Below, in pieces: positions 1 through 11,969 of a stretch of DNA of 64,000 nucleotides; position 1 is the stretch's first letter; each line of letters begins with the position of its first letter. Source of the DNA: Cinnamomum chago (taxonomy: Eukaryota; Streptophyta; Magnoliopsida; Laurales; Lauraceae); the NCBI GenBank assembly GCA_038049695.1, contig CP142453.1, forward strand, positions 1,691,501 through 1,755,500, read 5' to 3'. A program made the translations under genes and the position numbers. A model generated the notes under the pieces. It saw only the letters and a list, made by a program, of their open reading frames with translations, did no database searches and was not told where the DNA came from.

Positions 1-2640
1 GAATGTTCATGCCGACTCAGGAATACTCTAAGGGTTTGTGTCTGTCTAGGCTTTGCCTTGCGTGAACAAGGTCCTAACAATGTCTCTAAGAGGTCTACAA
101 ATACCAATTCAGTCTATGGATTTCATTCAAGGTCCAAGCCCACTCGTTGGATCCATACCAAGGCCCATCAGCACATGGCCTGGTCTAAATCTGTCCAAAC
201 GAGGCAACAATCCATTTACTACTGATAATCAGTTCTTTATAATCCAACATAACTTAAAATCCCAAAAGAAACTACATCTTCCAACTAGGGGTACATATCT
301 CCACAATTAGGCTCAATAAGGGCCCGCCTAGACACAGACACGGGTCAGTGATCTCCAAATCAGTCTATCGGGTCACCTCTAAGATATCCTAGGTTTAGGT
401 CCTCCAATTTCCATTAATAACAGTTAACAGCTACTCTAAAGATCTAAGAATGACAGTATATAAAAGAAGTGAAGTATGAACTCCAACCAGAGAATCAACA
501 GGGAAAAACAACGGTCCAATCCTAGGTAATGGGCCACATTAGGTTCGGTCCATCTCCTGTGATTTGATCTCTAAACGAAGTCATTAATGCCATAAAATAC
601 TGTGTTTGGTGCTTAGGTGGTTACGGGCATCTTTGATAACTCTTAGAGGTCGAATCATCTTAGATTAATAACCAAAACCCTAAACAGTGGTCCCCGCGAG
701 TCAAGGTTGAGCCACACCGTTGACTCGGGCTTAGAACATCGATAAATACTTCATTTGGATGGTCAATGGGCCCCACAACTGATCACAACTCTTAAATGTT
801 GAAAACTGGAAAATCGGAGTTTCCCAGGTGAACCTGATGTGTAGTGTGCTCGGTTGACCTCCTGGCCTGGTGGATCAACCGAGTGCACTGAATTACCTGA
901 ATCAGGCCTCCTGGACAACTTAATTCATTTCTAAAGGTTTCCAGCGTGTCCGGTCAAACTCCTGGCCTGGATGATTGACCGCATACTCCAAAAACCTTAG
1001 AAAGAGTGATTGTCCCAGTTTTAAATACTATCTAAAGTAAATCCTAAGTATCAGGTTGATTTGGGTGTAAAGAGTTTGAGTTTCAGGTGAAAAACTAACT
1101 TTCAGTCAATTCCTGCAAAAACAGTGTATTCCAGGTCAACCTGGACAAGGCCGGGTCATCCTGGCTAACTGAAATAAATTTTATGCAAGGAAATGGCTGA
1201 GGGCCAGTTTTTCCCAAAAACACAGTGTTACCGGTCGACCAGGGTATGTCCCAGTCGACTAGGAACACTCAGAACGCAGTCTGCAGAACAGCTCAACTGG
1301 GAGCTGTCATTTTGCAACTGCAGTGTTGCCGGTCGACCGGGAACACTACAGGTTGAGTCTGCCGGTCGATTGGGAACACGAAAACAGTTTCTGCAGATTT
1401 TCCGTTTTGGCTCTTTTTCCATCAAAATCACTTCCAATCAGTCTCAAACTTCACCAAATCATCTCCAGACATTAAATAACTCTAATGCACATCAATTTAC
1501 AACATTTGGACCCATTGATCTTCCAAATGGGGGGTGAAACCCCCATCCATCAATGCTCATTTCATCCAAAACACAAAACAGAGCTCAGGTAGAATTCTAA
1601 GACTTAATTAATCACAAATAGGAAATGAAAATACAGCAATCCAAGGAAAAACATACACATCCTAAGTTAATAGTAGATGCACTTGCTTTTTAGAAATTGA
1701 GGGAAGGTCTGTAGAGAGAGAGAATTAGAGAAGAGAACCCAGTTTCCAGCTGAACAGAGGAGAGGAAGAAGAAGATGATACAGCAATAGTAGCAGCAGAG
1801 TAACAGCTCTTAAATACTTTCTCCAGCACAGATTCAGCAATAGAAAGAAGAGAGGAATGAAAAGGAAGAAGATGAAGAAGACACAGCAGCTACAGCTCCC
1901 AGCACAACAGTCCGGTAACAGTGGTTGTCATTTGGAAGGGTGAAATGAGAAAGGAAGAAGGAAGGTGAAGTAGTGGCTGCAGCAGTAGCAGTAGTGATTC
2001 TCCCAGCACAACCAGTTAGCTCAGGTGAAGAAATGAGAGGGGAAGAAGATGATGTAGCAACTGCTGTAGCCCCAAGGGGAAAAATCTCAGCAACAGTTGC
2101 AAATTTCAGCTCAACCGTAGGAAAGAAATGAGGGAGAGGAGAAAAGAGGCAATTGAAATGAATAGTGATTTAGGGTTATTGGGATAAGAGCCTTTTTATA
2201 GTTTAGGGAGGGGTGGTTGATGACAGTAATACCCTTTAGGGTTTCATGGGATTAGGGTTAGGGTTAGGGTTAGTTTGGTCCTTGAGCTGGAATCTTCTAG
2301 AGGATGCACAATTAACAAAAACCCCCCTCTAATTAATTAAAACTACTAGCTAGGGCCTACCCTACACTCATTAGCTTAGAATTAACCAAAACACCCCACT
2401 AACTAAACTACTAACCCAACTAAGCTAGTCTAACTATAACTTAGGAAAATCTAACTAATCACCCTAGTTAACCCCTAATTAGCCCAATTAGATAGTAATT
2501 AGCAATAATTAGTAATAATTGACAATAATTAACATAAATTAGCATTTATTAACCTATAAAATAGCAATTAGAGGGCCCACAAAGGGTGGGGCCTCACACA
2601 TATGAAATGCTTTACCGTGCCTTTGTTGACTGATATGCAT
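1..2640. other. Unassigned repetitive DNA, possible decayed LTR on the minus strand
   Basis: No gene is supported here. The stretch at about 840-1380 repeats short motifs around GGTCGACC and GGCCTGG, and 1690-2150 is purine-rich (GAAGAAGATGA runs). A TATA-like box read on the minus strand (CTATAAAAAGG, about 2191-2204) lies upstream of the purine-rich tract in minus orientation. The same arrangement is seen in the recognised Del-type LTR at 45052-47258. From 2290 to 2580 the DNA is AT-rich with CTAATTA-like repeats. I infer an old minus-strand LTR remnant, but I see no ends or target duplication. Confidence 0.25.
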
Positions 2641-3237
2641 TAGTTTTATGTTATCTGGTCTTGTTGAGCTCATGGGTGGTCGGGTTAGGTTGGAGCTAGT
2701 CCAGGCTCAGCCCATTTGCAAAAAGGTTTAAACTATATTGTGTTGAGTTATTCAGGCTGGGTTGGGTCCTTAAGCATATATAGGCCAGACCTGATCAGCA
2801 TAGTCCAATATGCAACCCAAGCCTTATATAGGCTGTCAGTGCTTGGTCGATCCTAGCCCACCTCAAACATGTCAGGCCCTAGCATGCCCATGTAGTCAAT
2901 CGGGCTTAATCCAAACTAAAGCCCAAGCAAATTAAGGTTATCTGAAATGACATTGAGAAGTTAAAATTATCAAATAGAAAACGATTCAAATATAGCTATA
3001 CAAATAACAATTAAAAAACATAATTGTTCGGGTTGGACAAAGAATTATTCGGGCTGGACTTTAAGGCTTTCTATCAAACTGGGCCTAAATATTGAAGTGG
3101 CCCAGATTTTTTATCCATTGCACGGCCCAAGTACTAATACCCAAGGCCCATACCTGCTCAAAGCAGTCTGGAATGGTTGTCCCATGAATAATGTATATTG
3201 TTTTTTTTTTCAGGAGAAGTGAAGTGCATGAGTGGAT

Positions 3238-3239
3238 GA

Positions 3240-3290
<51 letters not shown>

Positions 3291-3313
3291 CATACATACA
3301 TACATACATACAC
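3238..3313. repeat. Compound microsatellite (TC)n-(TA)n-(CATA)n
   Basis: Three simple repeats follow each other without a gap: about fourteen TC units, about thirteen TA units and about six CATA units. This is ordinary plant simple-sequence DNA and a likely polymorphic marker. Confidence 0.97.
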
Positions 3314-5942
3314 TGGTGGAGCTCTGCACGTGCAATATGAAAAAATAAAGTCATTGAAAAACTCAATATTAACTATACCAATGGAGAATGACCACTTTAC
3401 AAATAGCTCATTTTTTTTGGCAAATTAAGTAATTTACAATCACGCATCGTTCTTATGAAATTTAGTAAAAGCTTCAATAGAAAAAAATAAGAAGAAGACG
3501 GAATGACAAGATATATGGAATGAAACTAATAAAAAAAAAAGTTGAAAACCGACCTCTTCTAACCATACATGATTAGGCAAAACACTCACCAATTTCAATA
3601 TAGATCGATAGTCCCGCCTATTTCTCATTAAAAAATTTCTAAAACATAGCGCCAAATACATACCAAATTCATATTGAGAAGCACCGAATGGCGGTAATAC
3701 CAATACAAAAAAATTTGAATATCGTGGAAAGAAACAAGATTGATATGTCAAGACGAGGGCCAGAGCAACGACTTTAAAAGCTTTCTTGAATTAAGATGAC
3801 ATCGCTACCAAATTTTAAACCATGTACATTTGTGATACTTCTGTTAGCTTTTATGTATCATAAACTAGTTCTGCTACATTCTAATTTCGTAGTAAGTAAA
3901 TCTTTGAAGCAAGAGAACCAACTACAAAAAGATCTTTAGCCATGCACTCTTAGGATAGGCACAAATACTTCCTTCAAACTTCCAAATAAAATTTAATGGA
4001 AAATTCATTATCCTAGCATTGTGGTAATGTGGTTGCAATGTTGGATAGGAATCAAGTCCAAGAGTAATACTGGTTCAACCTGAGATGATACCTTGGATGA
4101 AGCAAGTAAAATCATAAAGAAAGACAATTAGCACCCTCAAACACATTTTAGCACGTAGAATGATAATAAAGAATGCATGTTGCCATAATTGCCTAAAACA
4201 AAAAAAAAATAAAAAAATAGGGGCCCTATAAAGCAATCACTTCAAATCAACATAAGATGGTAGATCTAAAAACACGAGTTGGCATATCATAATGATGGGT
4301 TCCATGACATCATACTCATAAAAACTTGAAAGGAAAAATAAAATACATTATCATAATCCAAGAAGTAATAAGACAAGCCATTAGTCACTCACATTGGATG
4401 TTGGTTTGATATATAGCAATAAAATTCAAAAGAAAACCAATTTTCATGGAATGAAGAAATCAAGAAAAGGCTTACATAACAAAAATATACATATGCTTGC
4501 ATATTTACAAAAAACTTTCATGACACCGAGATTATCTGGCTACTAAGAAAATGAAGCATCTAAATAGACCAAGCCTCTCTACAGCATCTCCGTGTCCTTG
4601 GCTAGTGCATCCACACATCAATGAAATATCTTCCTCATTTCAACTCACTAATGTCACTCCAGTCCCCATCACTAAACATGAAAACACCATGCTTTCTTAG
4701 TAAAGGGGATATATATATGTCCCAGTATTTCTTTTTCTGATATAACACAAGCATACTATCAAACCATGTAAAATATTTGTTAGAGTGACTATTTGGTTAG
4801 ATCTACTTGTGCATAGTGTTTTGTATCGATTAAGGATTTCGACTGCACCCTAACATATTTGCTAGTATACATAGGAATTTATAGTGAAATAAACTTTGCT
4901 GAAAGATTATTAAAGAAGTGAGGGGTGAGAAACACGAGATTATAGATGCAAAAGGGACCTTGACCATTGTAGGACTTGATTTCCAGGGTGATGGATGAGC
5001 ATTTATTTCTCATTTTTCCTCACATCAATTTTCATTAAAAGAGAGGTTATTTGATTGTCATTTTTTAATATTCATGTATGATTTTACATTTTAACCACTA
5101 ATGAAAATCCGAAGCACTATAACGCTTAGGAACTGCATGAACGATTTTTTGTCATTCCTTATAAAGTTTGATGCACTAAAATGTGTAACATGTTACAATT
5201 ATTTTTTCTTTTTTTTTTTTTCAGAAAGAGGGGAATGCATTAAAAGATTAAAAAATAATTATAAATGAGCCAAACCTTCTGGCAAAACCACTAATGTCAA
5301 AGATGACATACAAGATAACCAATCTACCAAACTGACTAATACAACACAAAAACAGCCAAAACAAAAAAGAAAAAAAAAAAAGCCCAACTGGTCACTACCT
5401 CCCCTGAATGTTAAAATTCTATTTCATTCATAACATTGCTGGTCATTTTTTAATATTCAACTTTTCTTCATTTTTAATCGCTTATAAAAATTTAAAGGAA
5501 ATTTCACTATTTCAGTAACATAAAAAAAAAGGCCCAACATTAAAAAGAGATTTTCTATTGTCACAAAGTTCACTTTGTCGGATGTTGTTGGAGCACTAAA
5601 TGTTTAAAATGTCACAATTTTATTTCACATATTTCATTTCTAGCATTGCAAATTCAATTAAACAAAACACCAACCAACCAAAATAGTACTCAACTCATAG
5701 CTTTAAACGAATCAACAACAAATCACAAGGATTCCAAGCAATCTTTGGCATTCTCATCTTTTCCCCTGACAAGTAAATCGTATCTTTACAGGCATTGGGA
5801 TCGAAGTTGAAATTTTATACACATGAAAATCGCAACTGAAATTTCTCATTTGAGTTCTTGCAGCGAATGAACAAATTCTTCAAACACAACCATTTTCATG
5901 ATCATTTGAGTTAAGCATTTCATCGAAATATAATAATATTAA
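3314..5942. other. AT-rich intergenic DNA, nothing recognised
   Basis: No open frame resembles a known protein. Poly-A and poly-T tracts are scattered (for example around 4200, 5210 and 5520), and I see no terminal repeats or target duplications. Confidence 0.6.
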
Positions 5943-8445
5943 GTGGGGCCCAGAGATGTGTAGAGAAAAAGCATGACAAGTTCTTCTACTAAGTGGGGCC
6001 CACAAATGTGTAGTTCTTTTTTATTATATATATATAATATAATAATACTAAGTGAGGCCTACAGATGTGTAGATGTAGAGAAAATGCATGACAAATACTT
6101 CTACTAAGTGGGGCCCATAGATGTGTAGTTTTCGTTTTATTTTATATATATATAATATAATAATACTAAGTGGGGCATACAGATATTATAATAATACTAA
6201 GTGGGGCCCACAAATGTGTAGACGTAGAGAAAAAGCTTGACAAGTTCTTCTACGAAGTGGGGCCCACAGATGTCTAGATATAGAGAAAAGGCATGACAAG
6301 TTTTGATACTAAGTGGGGCCCACAGACGTGTAGTTCTCTTTTATTATATATATAATAGAATATAATAATACAAAGTGAGGCCCACAGATGTGTAGAGAAA
6401 AGGCATGACAAGTTCTTCTATTTTATTGGGGCCCACATATGTGTAGTTCTCTTTTATTATATATGTAATATCATAATACTAAATAGGGCCCACAGATCTG
6501 CAGAGAAAAAGCATGACACTTTTTTCTCTTTTATAATAAGAGTATAGATATTATATGATTATTATTATAATATAATTAAAATATATTATTATATCATATT
6601 AAATTATAATATTTGGGGGGCCCACAAATGTATAGTGAAAAAGTATGCAACTTCTCTTCTCTTTTATAATAAATAAGGGTATAGATTTTATATTATATAT
6701 TATTATATATTATTATATTATTTGGGGGTGTGCCCCACAATGGTGTAGTGAAAAAAGTTTGCAACTTTCCCTCTTTTATAATAGTAGTAGAAAGTAGATA
6801 AAATTGTAGATAGATTATAATATTTGGGGATGGGCCCCAGAAAGGTGTAGTGAAAAAGTTTTTAATTTTTCATAATAATATATTATTATAATATATTATA
6901 CTGTTTGGGGGTGGGCCCCACAATGGTGTAGTGAAAAGTTTGCATTATAATATTTGGGGTTAGGCCCCACAAAGGTGTAGTGAAAAAGTTTGTAATTTCT
7001 CATAATAATATATTATTATATTATATTATAATATTTGGGGGTGGGCCCCACAATGGTGTAGTGAAAAAGTTTACAATTTCCCATAATAATATATTATTAT
7101 ATTATATCATAATATTTGGGGGTGGGCCCCATAATGGTGTAGTGAAAAGTTTGTAATTTCTCATAATAATATATTATTATATTATATTATAATATTTGGG
7201 GGTGGGCCCCACAATGGTGTAGTGAAAAAAGTTTGCGACTTTCCCTCTTTTATAATAGTAAAAATAATAGATAAAAATATTTGGGAGTGGGCCCCACAAT
7301 GGTGTAGTGAAAACAGTTTGCAACTTTCCCTATTATAAATATTTGGGGGTGGGCCGTACAATGGTGTAGTGAAAAAAGTTTGCAACTTTTCCTCTTTTAT
7401 TATAATAGTAGTAGATAGTAGAAGTAGATAGAAAAATTTGGGGGTAGGCCCCACGATGGTGTAGTGAAAAAAGTTTGCAACTTTCCCTAAAAAAAAGTTT
7501 GCAACTTTCCCTCTTTTATAATAGTAGTAGATAGAAATATTTAGGGGTGGGCCCCACAATGGTGTAGTGAAAAAAGTTTGCAACTTTCCGAGTAATAGAT
7601 AGTAGATATATTATAATATTTGGGGGTGGGCCCAACAATGGTGTAGTGAAAAAAGTTTGCAACTTTTCCTCTTTTATTATAGTAGTATAGTATATAGTAG
7701 ATAGAAATATTTGGGAGTGGGCCTCACAATGGTGTAGTGAAAAAAGTTTGCAACTTTTCCTCTTTTATATAATATATATATAGTAGATAGATAGTAGATG
7801 GTAGATAGTAGATATTTGGGAGTGGGCCCCACAATGGTGTAGTGAAAAATTTTGTATTATAATATTTTGGGGTGGGTCCCACAAAGGTGTAGTGAAAAAG
7901 TTTACAAATTCTCAAAATAATATATTATTATAGTATATTATAATATTTGGGGGTGGGCCCCACAATGGTGCAATGAAAAAGTTTGCAATATCTCCTCTTT
8001 TATAATAAGGGTATAGAAATTATATTATAATTATTATATATATTATTGTATTTTATTATAATATGTTGGGGTGGGCCCCGCAATGATGTAGTGAAAAAAC
8101 TATGCAACATTTCCTCTTTTATAATAGTATAATAATAGATATTTGGGGATGGGCCCCACAATAGTGTAGTGAAAAAGTTTGCTTTATAATATTTTGGAGT
8201 GGGTCCCACAAAGGTGTAGTGAAAAAGTTTGCAATTTATCAAAATAATATATTATTATATTATATTATAATATTTGGGGGTGGGCCCCACAATGGTGCAA
8301 TGAAAAAGTTTGCAATATCTCCTCTTTTATAATAAGGGTATAGAAATTATATTATATATATTATTATAATATGTTGGGGTGGGTCCCACAATGGTGTGTG
8401 AAAAAACTATGCAACATTCCCTCTTTTATAATAGTATAATAATAT
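5943..8445. repeat. Degenerate AT-rich minisatellite with a GGGCCCAC core in each unit
   Basis: About thirty repeated units form two blocks. In the first (about 5943-6640) units of roughly 50-65 bp carry GTGGGGCCCACAGATGTGTAG, then AGAAAAAGGCATGACAAGTTC and an AT stretch. In the second (about 6600-8445) units of roughly 60-115 bp carry TTTGGGGGTGGGCCCCACAA, TGGTGTAGTGAAAAAGTTTG and CTCTTTTATAATAGTAG, often with ATAATATATTATTATA spacers. Unit length varies and drift between units is considerable, so this is an old array. Minus-strand open frames across the block only translate the repeat and are not genes. Confidence 0.88.
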
Positions 8446-9397
8446 ATATATACTAGTAAAATGTGCCTGCGCTAAGCACGAGAAGCAGAAAAACAAGAAA
8501 TTGGACCATCTAACAAGCCCGTTCTTGGTGGCCGCATAACTTGTATAACATATATAAATGAGTATGAAAATCCACATAAAAATCGAAATTTCAATTATAT
8601 TTGGCATTCACTAGATCCACAGATAAGATATATCTCTATTTTTTAGGAAGAAGATAAAACAAAGTCAATATTAAAATCGAAATCAAACAATCAATTGCAA
8701 AATTGCATGTGGCCCCGTCTTTAATAATTAGAATGTGAGGCCCACTTTAAAAAAGTTTATTGTATGCGGAGCCCATATGTATAAATCACTGTCAATGATC
8801 TATTTTTAAAAATCACAAACATTAAGGGTTTTCAAACCATAATAGATATAATCAAATTCTAAATCCACACTCATTTTAACTTGGTTTGATAGAGTTATTG
8901 AGCAAGGTGGATTTTTCATCTGGACTCTTTAATCACATACCCATAATAGATATATATTAAAATTTGAATTCACATAAAGAAGCTTAACAAAAGTGGATTC
9001 TGAATTGATTGATGTCCAATTTCTCAAATTGATTTGAGATTAGAGTTCAATTTTGCAATCGATTAGCAAATCGGACTCCAATTTCGAAATTGAATCCTAC
9101 GTCTATAATATATAATAATAATATATATATATTTGAAATTGCTCTGTTTTTCTTCAAAGTTCAAACCCGAGAGCTTCACTACGTTTCTATTATTGATTTG
9201 TATGCTATATTTAATTCTAAGGTTTTGTTGTTCATATATATACAATCTTTCCAAGATGGAATCGAATATATAGAATTCATGGTCAAATCGGCTCTAAATA
9301 AAGCATAGTTAAAGAGGAAGAAGGAAATGAGGTGAAGATATAAACATGACTCTCACTTTACTATGATTTGAATTACTCAATTTGGCAACCACATATC
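8446..9397. other. AT-rich intergenic DNA, nothing recognised
   Basis: Low-complexity AT-rich sequence with many AAATT and TATAT runs. I see no coding similarity, structured repeat or terminal repeat. Confidence 0.5.
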
Positions 9398-10259
9398 TAG
9401 GGGCGGACTCACATATATGGGTGTGGGGGCCCAACCTGGAAAAAAAAGCCCAAGGGACTGTGAGGCTGATTTGGGCCAGCCCCCACTTAAAATAGCCCTT
9501 AGTCCCCCCTTCTTCCATTGCATTACAAAAGAACTATGTCTTGGTCTCTCTCTCCCTCTCTCAATTCTCTGCTCAAACAATCGTCTACAAATATTATTCT
9601 CTTTTATTGAGGTGTGGGCTCCACCCAAGGAGAATATTGAAAAGTATTTTTGTAGTCTCTACAAAAGCCTCGAGGTTTTGGTGTAAATGACTATCTAAAG
9701 AAATTTAAAATGATATCAGAGCCAACCGGTCGCGAATTCGAATTTCAAGAGGAACAACTCGGTGCTGGAAAAAAAAGTATATCATGAAAAGTTCGGCAAA
9801 CTTGTAACCGGTTAACTCTGATACCATATTAAGTTTCTTTAGTTAGCCATTCATACCAAAACCTCGAGGCTTTAGTAGAGGCAGCAAAAATACTTTTCAA
9901 TATTCCCCCTCGAGTGGAGCCTACTCCTCAATAACATTTTAGATTCTTCTCCACTATTATCAAGTTTAGAAAAAAATCTTATTTTAAATTGAAAAGTTTG
10001 ATTTTCAATTTGTGGGTTTCATCTGTAAAATGCATCTGTTAATTATTTTTTTTATTCTTTTATGTATTTCATGTCTCTATGTTAAAGTTTAGTTGGTACA
10101 TTTTCTTTCCTTTAAATGACCATCAATTACATGTTTCTTAGGTGTGTTATTTTTCATTGACATTTTCCTTCTCTGGGTGGGTTGTTAAGATAACCTTGAA
10201 GACCTTTTTCAATCAACCATTGGCAGCCCCCCTTGAATAAAAATCCTGGGTTCGCCAAT
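9398..10259. mobile_element. Decayed TIR element, hAT or MITE-like
   Basis: The left end begins AGGGGCGGACTCAC and the right end, read on the minus strand, begins CATTGGCGAACCCAGG. These are imperfect versions of a terminal motif (GGGGCGGAnCCAGG) common in plant non-autonomous elements. Just inside both ends lie G-rich tracts (GTGGGGGCCC on the left, AAGGGGGGCTGCC inverted on the right). No transposase is visible. The ends are too diverged to call a target duplication, so boundaries are approximate. Confidence 0.33.
9604..9934. repeat. Foldback: 127/129-bp imperfect inverted repeat with a 75-bp spacer
   Basis: The left arm (9604-9730) runs from TTATTGAGG to CCAACCGGT; the right arm (9806-9934) is its near reverse complement, from AACCGGTTA to CTCAATAA. 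Recognisable pairs include CCTCGAGGTTTTGGT with ACCAAAACCTCGAGG, and AATATTGAAAAGTATTTTTG with its complement. Each arm carries a form of TGGTATCAGAGC (GATATCAGAGCC on the left, CTCTGATACCA on the right), which matches the complement of the initiator-Met tRNA 3' end used as a primer-binding site by many Ty1/copia elements. It sits inside the decayed TIR element. Confidence 0.8.
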
Positions 10260-10998
10260 GTACATCTCTATCACTCTTCCCACTTATGTGGGCTTCTCTT
10301 CCCACATGTGTGGGCTCTCTTGGGTGGGGGTGGAGAGAGAGGTGTCAAATATCACCCATCTGCGAAATGATATGGCTTCAAATGAGAACAAAAAAAAAAG
10401 GCATTTAAAAGGAGTGAGCCATACTGCCAAAAATCATAACATTGGTTTACAAAGGGATGATTTTAAAATTATGAAAACTACTCTAAAATGATCATGTATC
10501 TCTTCAGAAGTAAGATACAATACAAGTAACAATAGAATGTTTGATCCTTCAATTGAAAATCTCTATGCCACTTATCATTCAAAAATTACACACCACTTGA
10601 CTGAAGAAAACAATTTAACAATGCTTAATAATGGTAGAGTCCACACTAAACCTCTGCAAACGAATATCAATTCATTGCATGAAAATAAAACCAGTCCTAT
10701 CAACACACAAATGAGCAGAAATTATAATTTAGCGCTCTGTATATAATCACTCATGTCAACCCAAACATGCACCACCTGCTTTGCATTGCACTGTACCCCA
10801 CTTTTATCCTAACACCATATCAATTTCTAATCCCACTCATTCTGATTGGTGCATATAAAGTCCCACTTCGTTTATGTGAGTGTCCAGAGACTGGGCTATA
10901 TATGTAGACTCCTTATCTAGTATAATGTGTTTTGGTATGCCAATGTGGGCCCAGAAACAAAGCCGTAAGGGTACTTTTATGGGGCGATAAGCTGTGTG
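10260..10998. other. Intergenic DNA, nothing recognised
   Basis: No coding similarity or structured repeat stands out between the decayed TIR element and the target duplication GATTT at 10999-11003. Confidence 0.5.
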
Positions 10999-11003
10999 GA
11001 TTT

Positions 11004-11509
11004 TGATGGATCAGGCCTAAATGACTCGGTCCACGATGGCGGGTCGAGTCAAAGTGACCCGAGCCTGTGATGAGCCCGGGTCTAAATCCACCCATTAAGG
11101 GCCGGGCCCAGATCCACCGATTGACGGAGTCAATGCGTCGTTCCTTTAAACGGCCTTCACCAAGTCCTGCGGAAGAAATCTTACCTGCTCATCTGTTGAG
11201 GACAGTTCGGGAGACTCCACCAGAATGGAGCGTACATCGTTGGAGATCGCTGGAGAATCTCCCCACCCGTTGGGGAAAGAGTATAAAAGGAGAGTCCTAT
11301 CAAAGAAGCAACTCTCCTCCAATTCTACACATTATCATTGTAATCTTCTTCCTTGTAATTTCTTCCCCAGAGCAGTAAAGTCATTAGTTGAAGTGGACGT
11401 AGGTCTAATCGACCGAACCACTATAAACTCTCTCTCTCTCTTCATTAATTTCTACATTAATTGCATATCACTTGACCGGTGGTGCCCGAAACACTTTTTG
11501 GCATCATCA
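11004..11509 (+). repeat. 5' LTR of the TR-GAG element
   Basis: Bounded by TGATG and CATCA. It holds a TATA box, a pyrimidine-rich stretch and a CT microsatellite near the 3' side. It pairs with 21133-21636 plus the four bases 14401-14404. A diverged relative stands as a solo LTR at 43958-44497 on the minus strand. Confidence 0.95.
11281..11290 (+). promoter_or_regulatory. LTR TATA box
   Basis: GTATAAAAGG lies about 230 bp before the LTR end. The same box is kept in the 3' LTR (21406-21415) and in the related solo LTR (minus strand, near 44186), which supports it as the core promoter. U3 would lie upstream, with R and U5 downstream. Confidence 0.75.
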
Positions 11510-11512
11510 GTT

Positions 11513-11530
11513 TGGTGCTGTCTGTGGGAA
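11513..11530 (+). promoter_or_regulatory. Primer-binding site
   Basis: TGGTGCTGTCTGTGGGAA begins 3 bp after the 5' LTR. It equals the TAT element's site (TGGCGCCGTCTGTGGGAA, minus strand, 60282-60299) apart from two C-to-T changes. The TAT form starts with TGGCGCCGT, complementary to the 3' end of plant tRNA-Asp; the rest diverges from that tRNA. Confidence 0.75.
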
Positions 11531-11556
11531 CGATAAGATTCCCCTTTTTCAAAACT

Positions 11557-11739
11557 ATGCCGATCACCAGATCAACAAGACGACAAGATGGTAATCCTTC
11601 GCGGGATGGCGAGGGTAATCCTCCACCGACCAACCCTGTACCGAATGCTCCCTCTCCCTCTCCTCAACAGATGCTGGAGACCATGCAGCAGCTGGTGACT
11701 CAGAACCAACAAATATTGCAGCTCATATTGGCGGGGTAG
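11557..11739 (+). pseudogene. Gag N-terminal segment, separated from the gag core
   Basis: An ATG 47 bp after the 5' LTR opens a 60-residue frame beginning MPITRSTRRQDG, rich in Pro, Asn and Gln and ending in a hydrophobic-Gln stretch (MLETMQQLVTQNQQ). Such a basic start followed by a short coiled-coil-like segment is usual for TAT-lineage Gag. It stops at TAG before the core, and the core lies in another frame, so a frameshift and at least one stop (11967-11969) have broken the protein. The intervening sequence would be a Pro/Gly-rich linker full of GGGCGCCC motifs. Confidence 0.55.
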
Positions 11740-11969
11740 GGAGGAGCACTAGGTGCAGGGCCACAGGAAGTACCGCGCTCAGAGCAACCGGTTGCTCCAC
11801 GCAGAGGGGCACCTCACCCGTCCACACCGTGCCCGGGGCCGAGGCGCCAACCGACACCACCCTCACCTGGGCTCCCATTCCCAGGGCGCCCAGGGTCGAG
11901 GAATACCACTGGGCGCCCAGACATCCTCATGGCACCCTGGGCGCCCATCATCATGGCGCCCACGCCTAG

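Noticed and set aside
2254-2276. TTAGGG-like triplet repeat suggesting interstitial telomere DNA
   Set aside because: Only about three units, and they read TTAGGG, not the usual plant TTTAGGG; most likely chance in AT-rich repeat DNA.
7182-8242. Minus-strand frames with repeated TFFTTPLWGPPPNI peptides
   Set aside because: They are translations of the minisatellite unit, broken wherever unit length changes; not a repeat-containing protein.
9712-9780. Possible tRNA gene or SINE head near the TATCAGAGCC and TTCGAATTTC words
   Set aside because: No cloverleaf can be drawn and the A and B boxes are not at proper spacing; the match is limited to the primer-site-like word.
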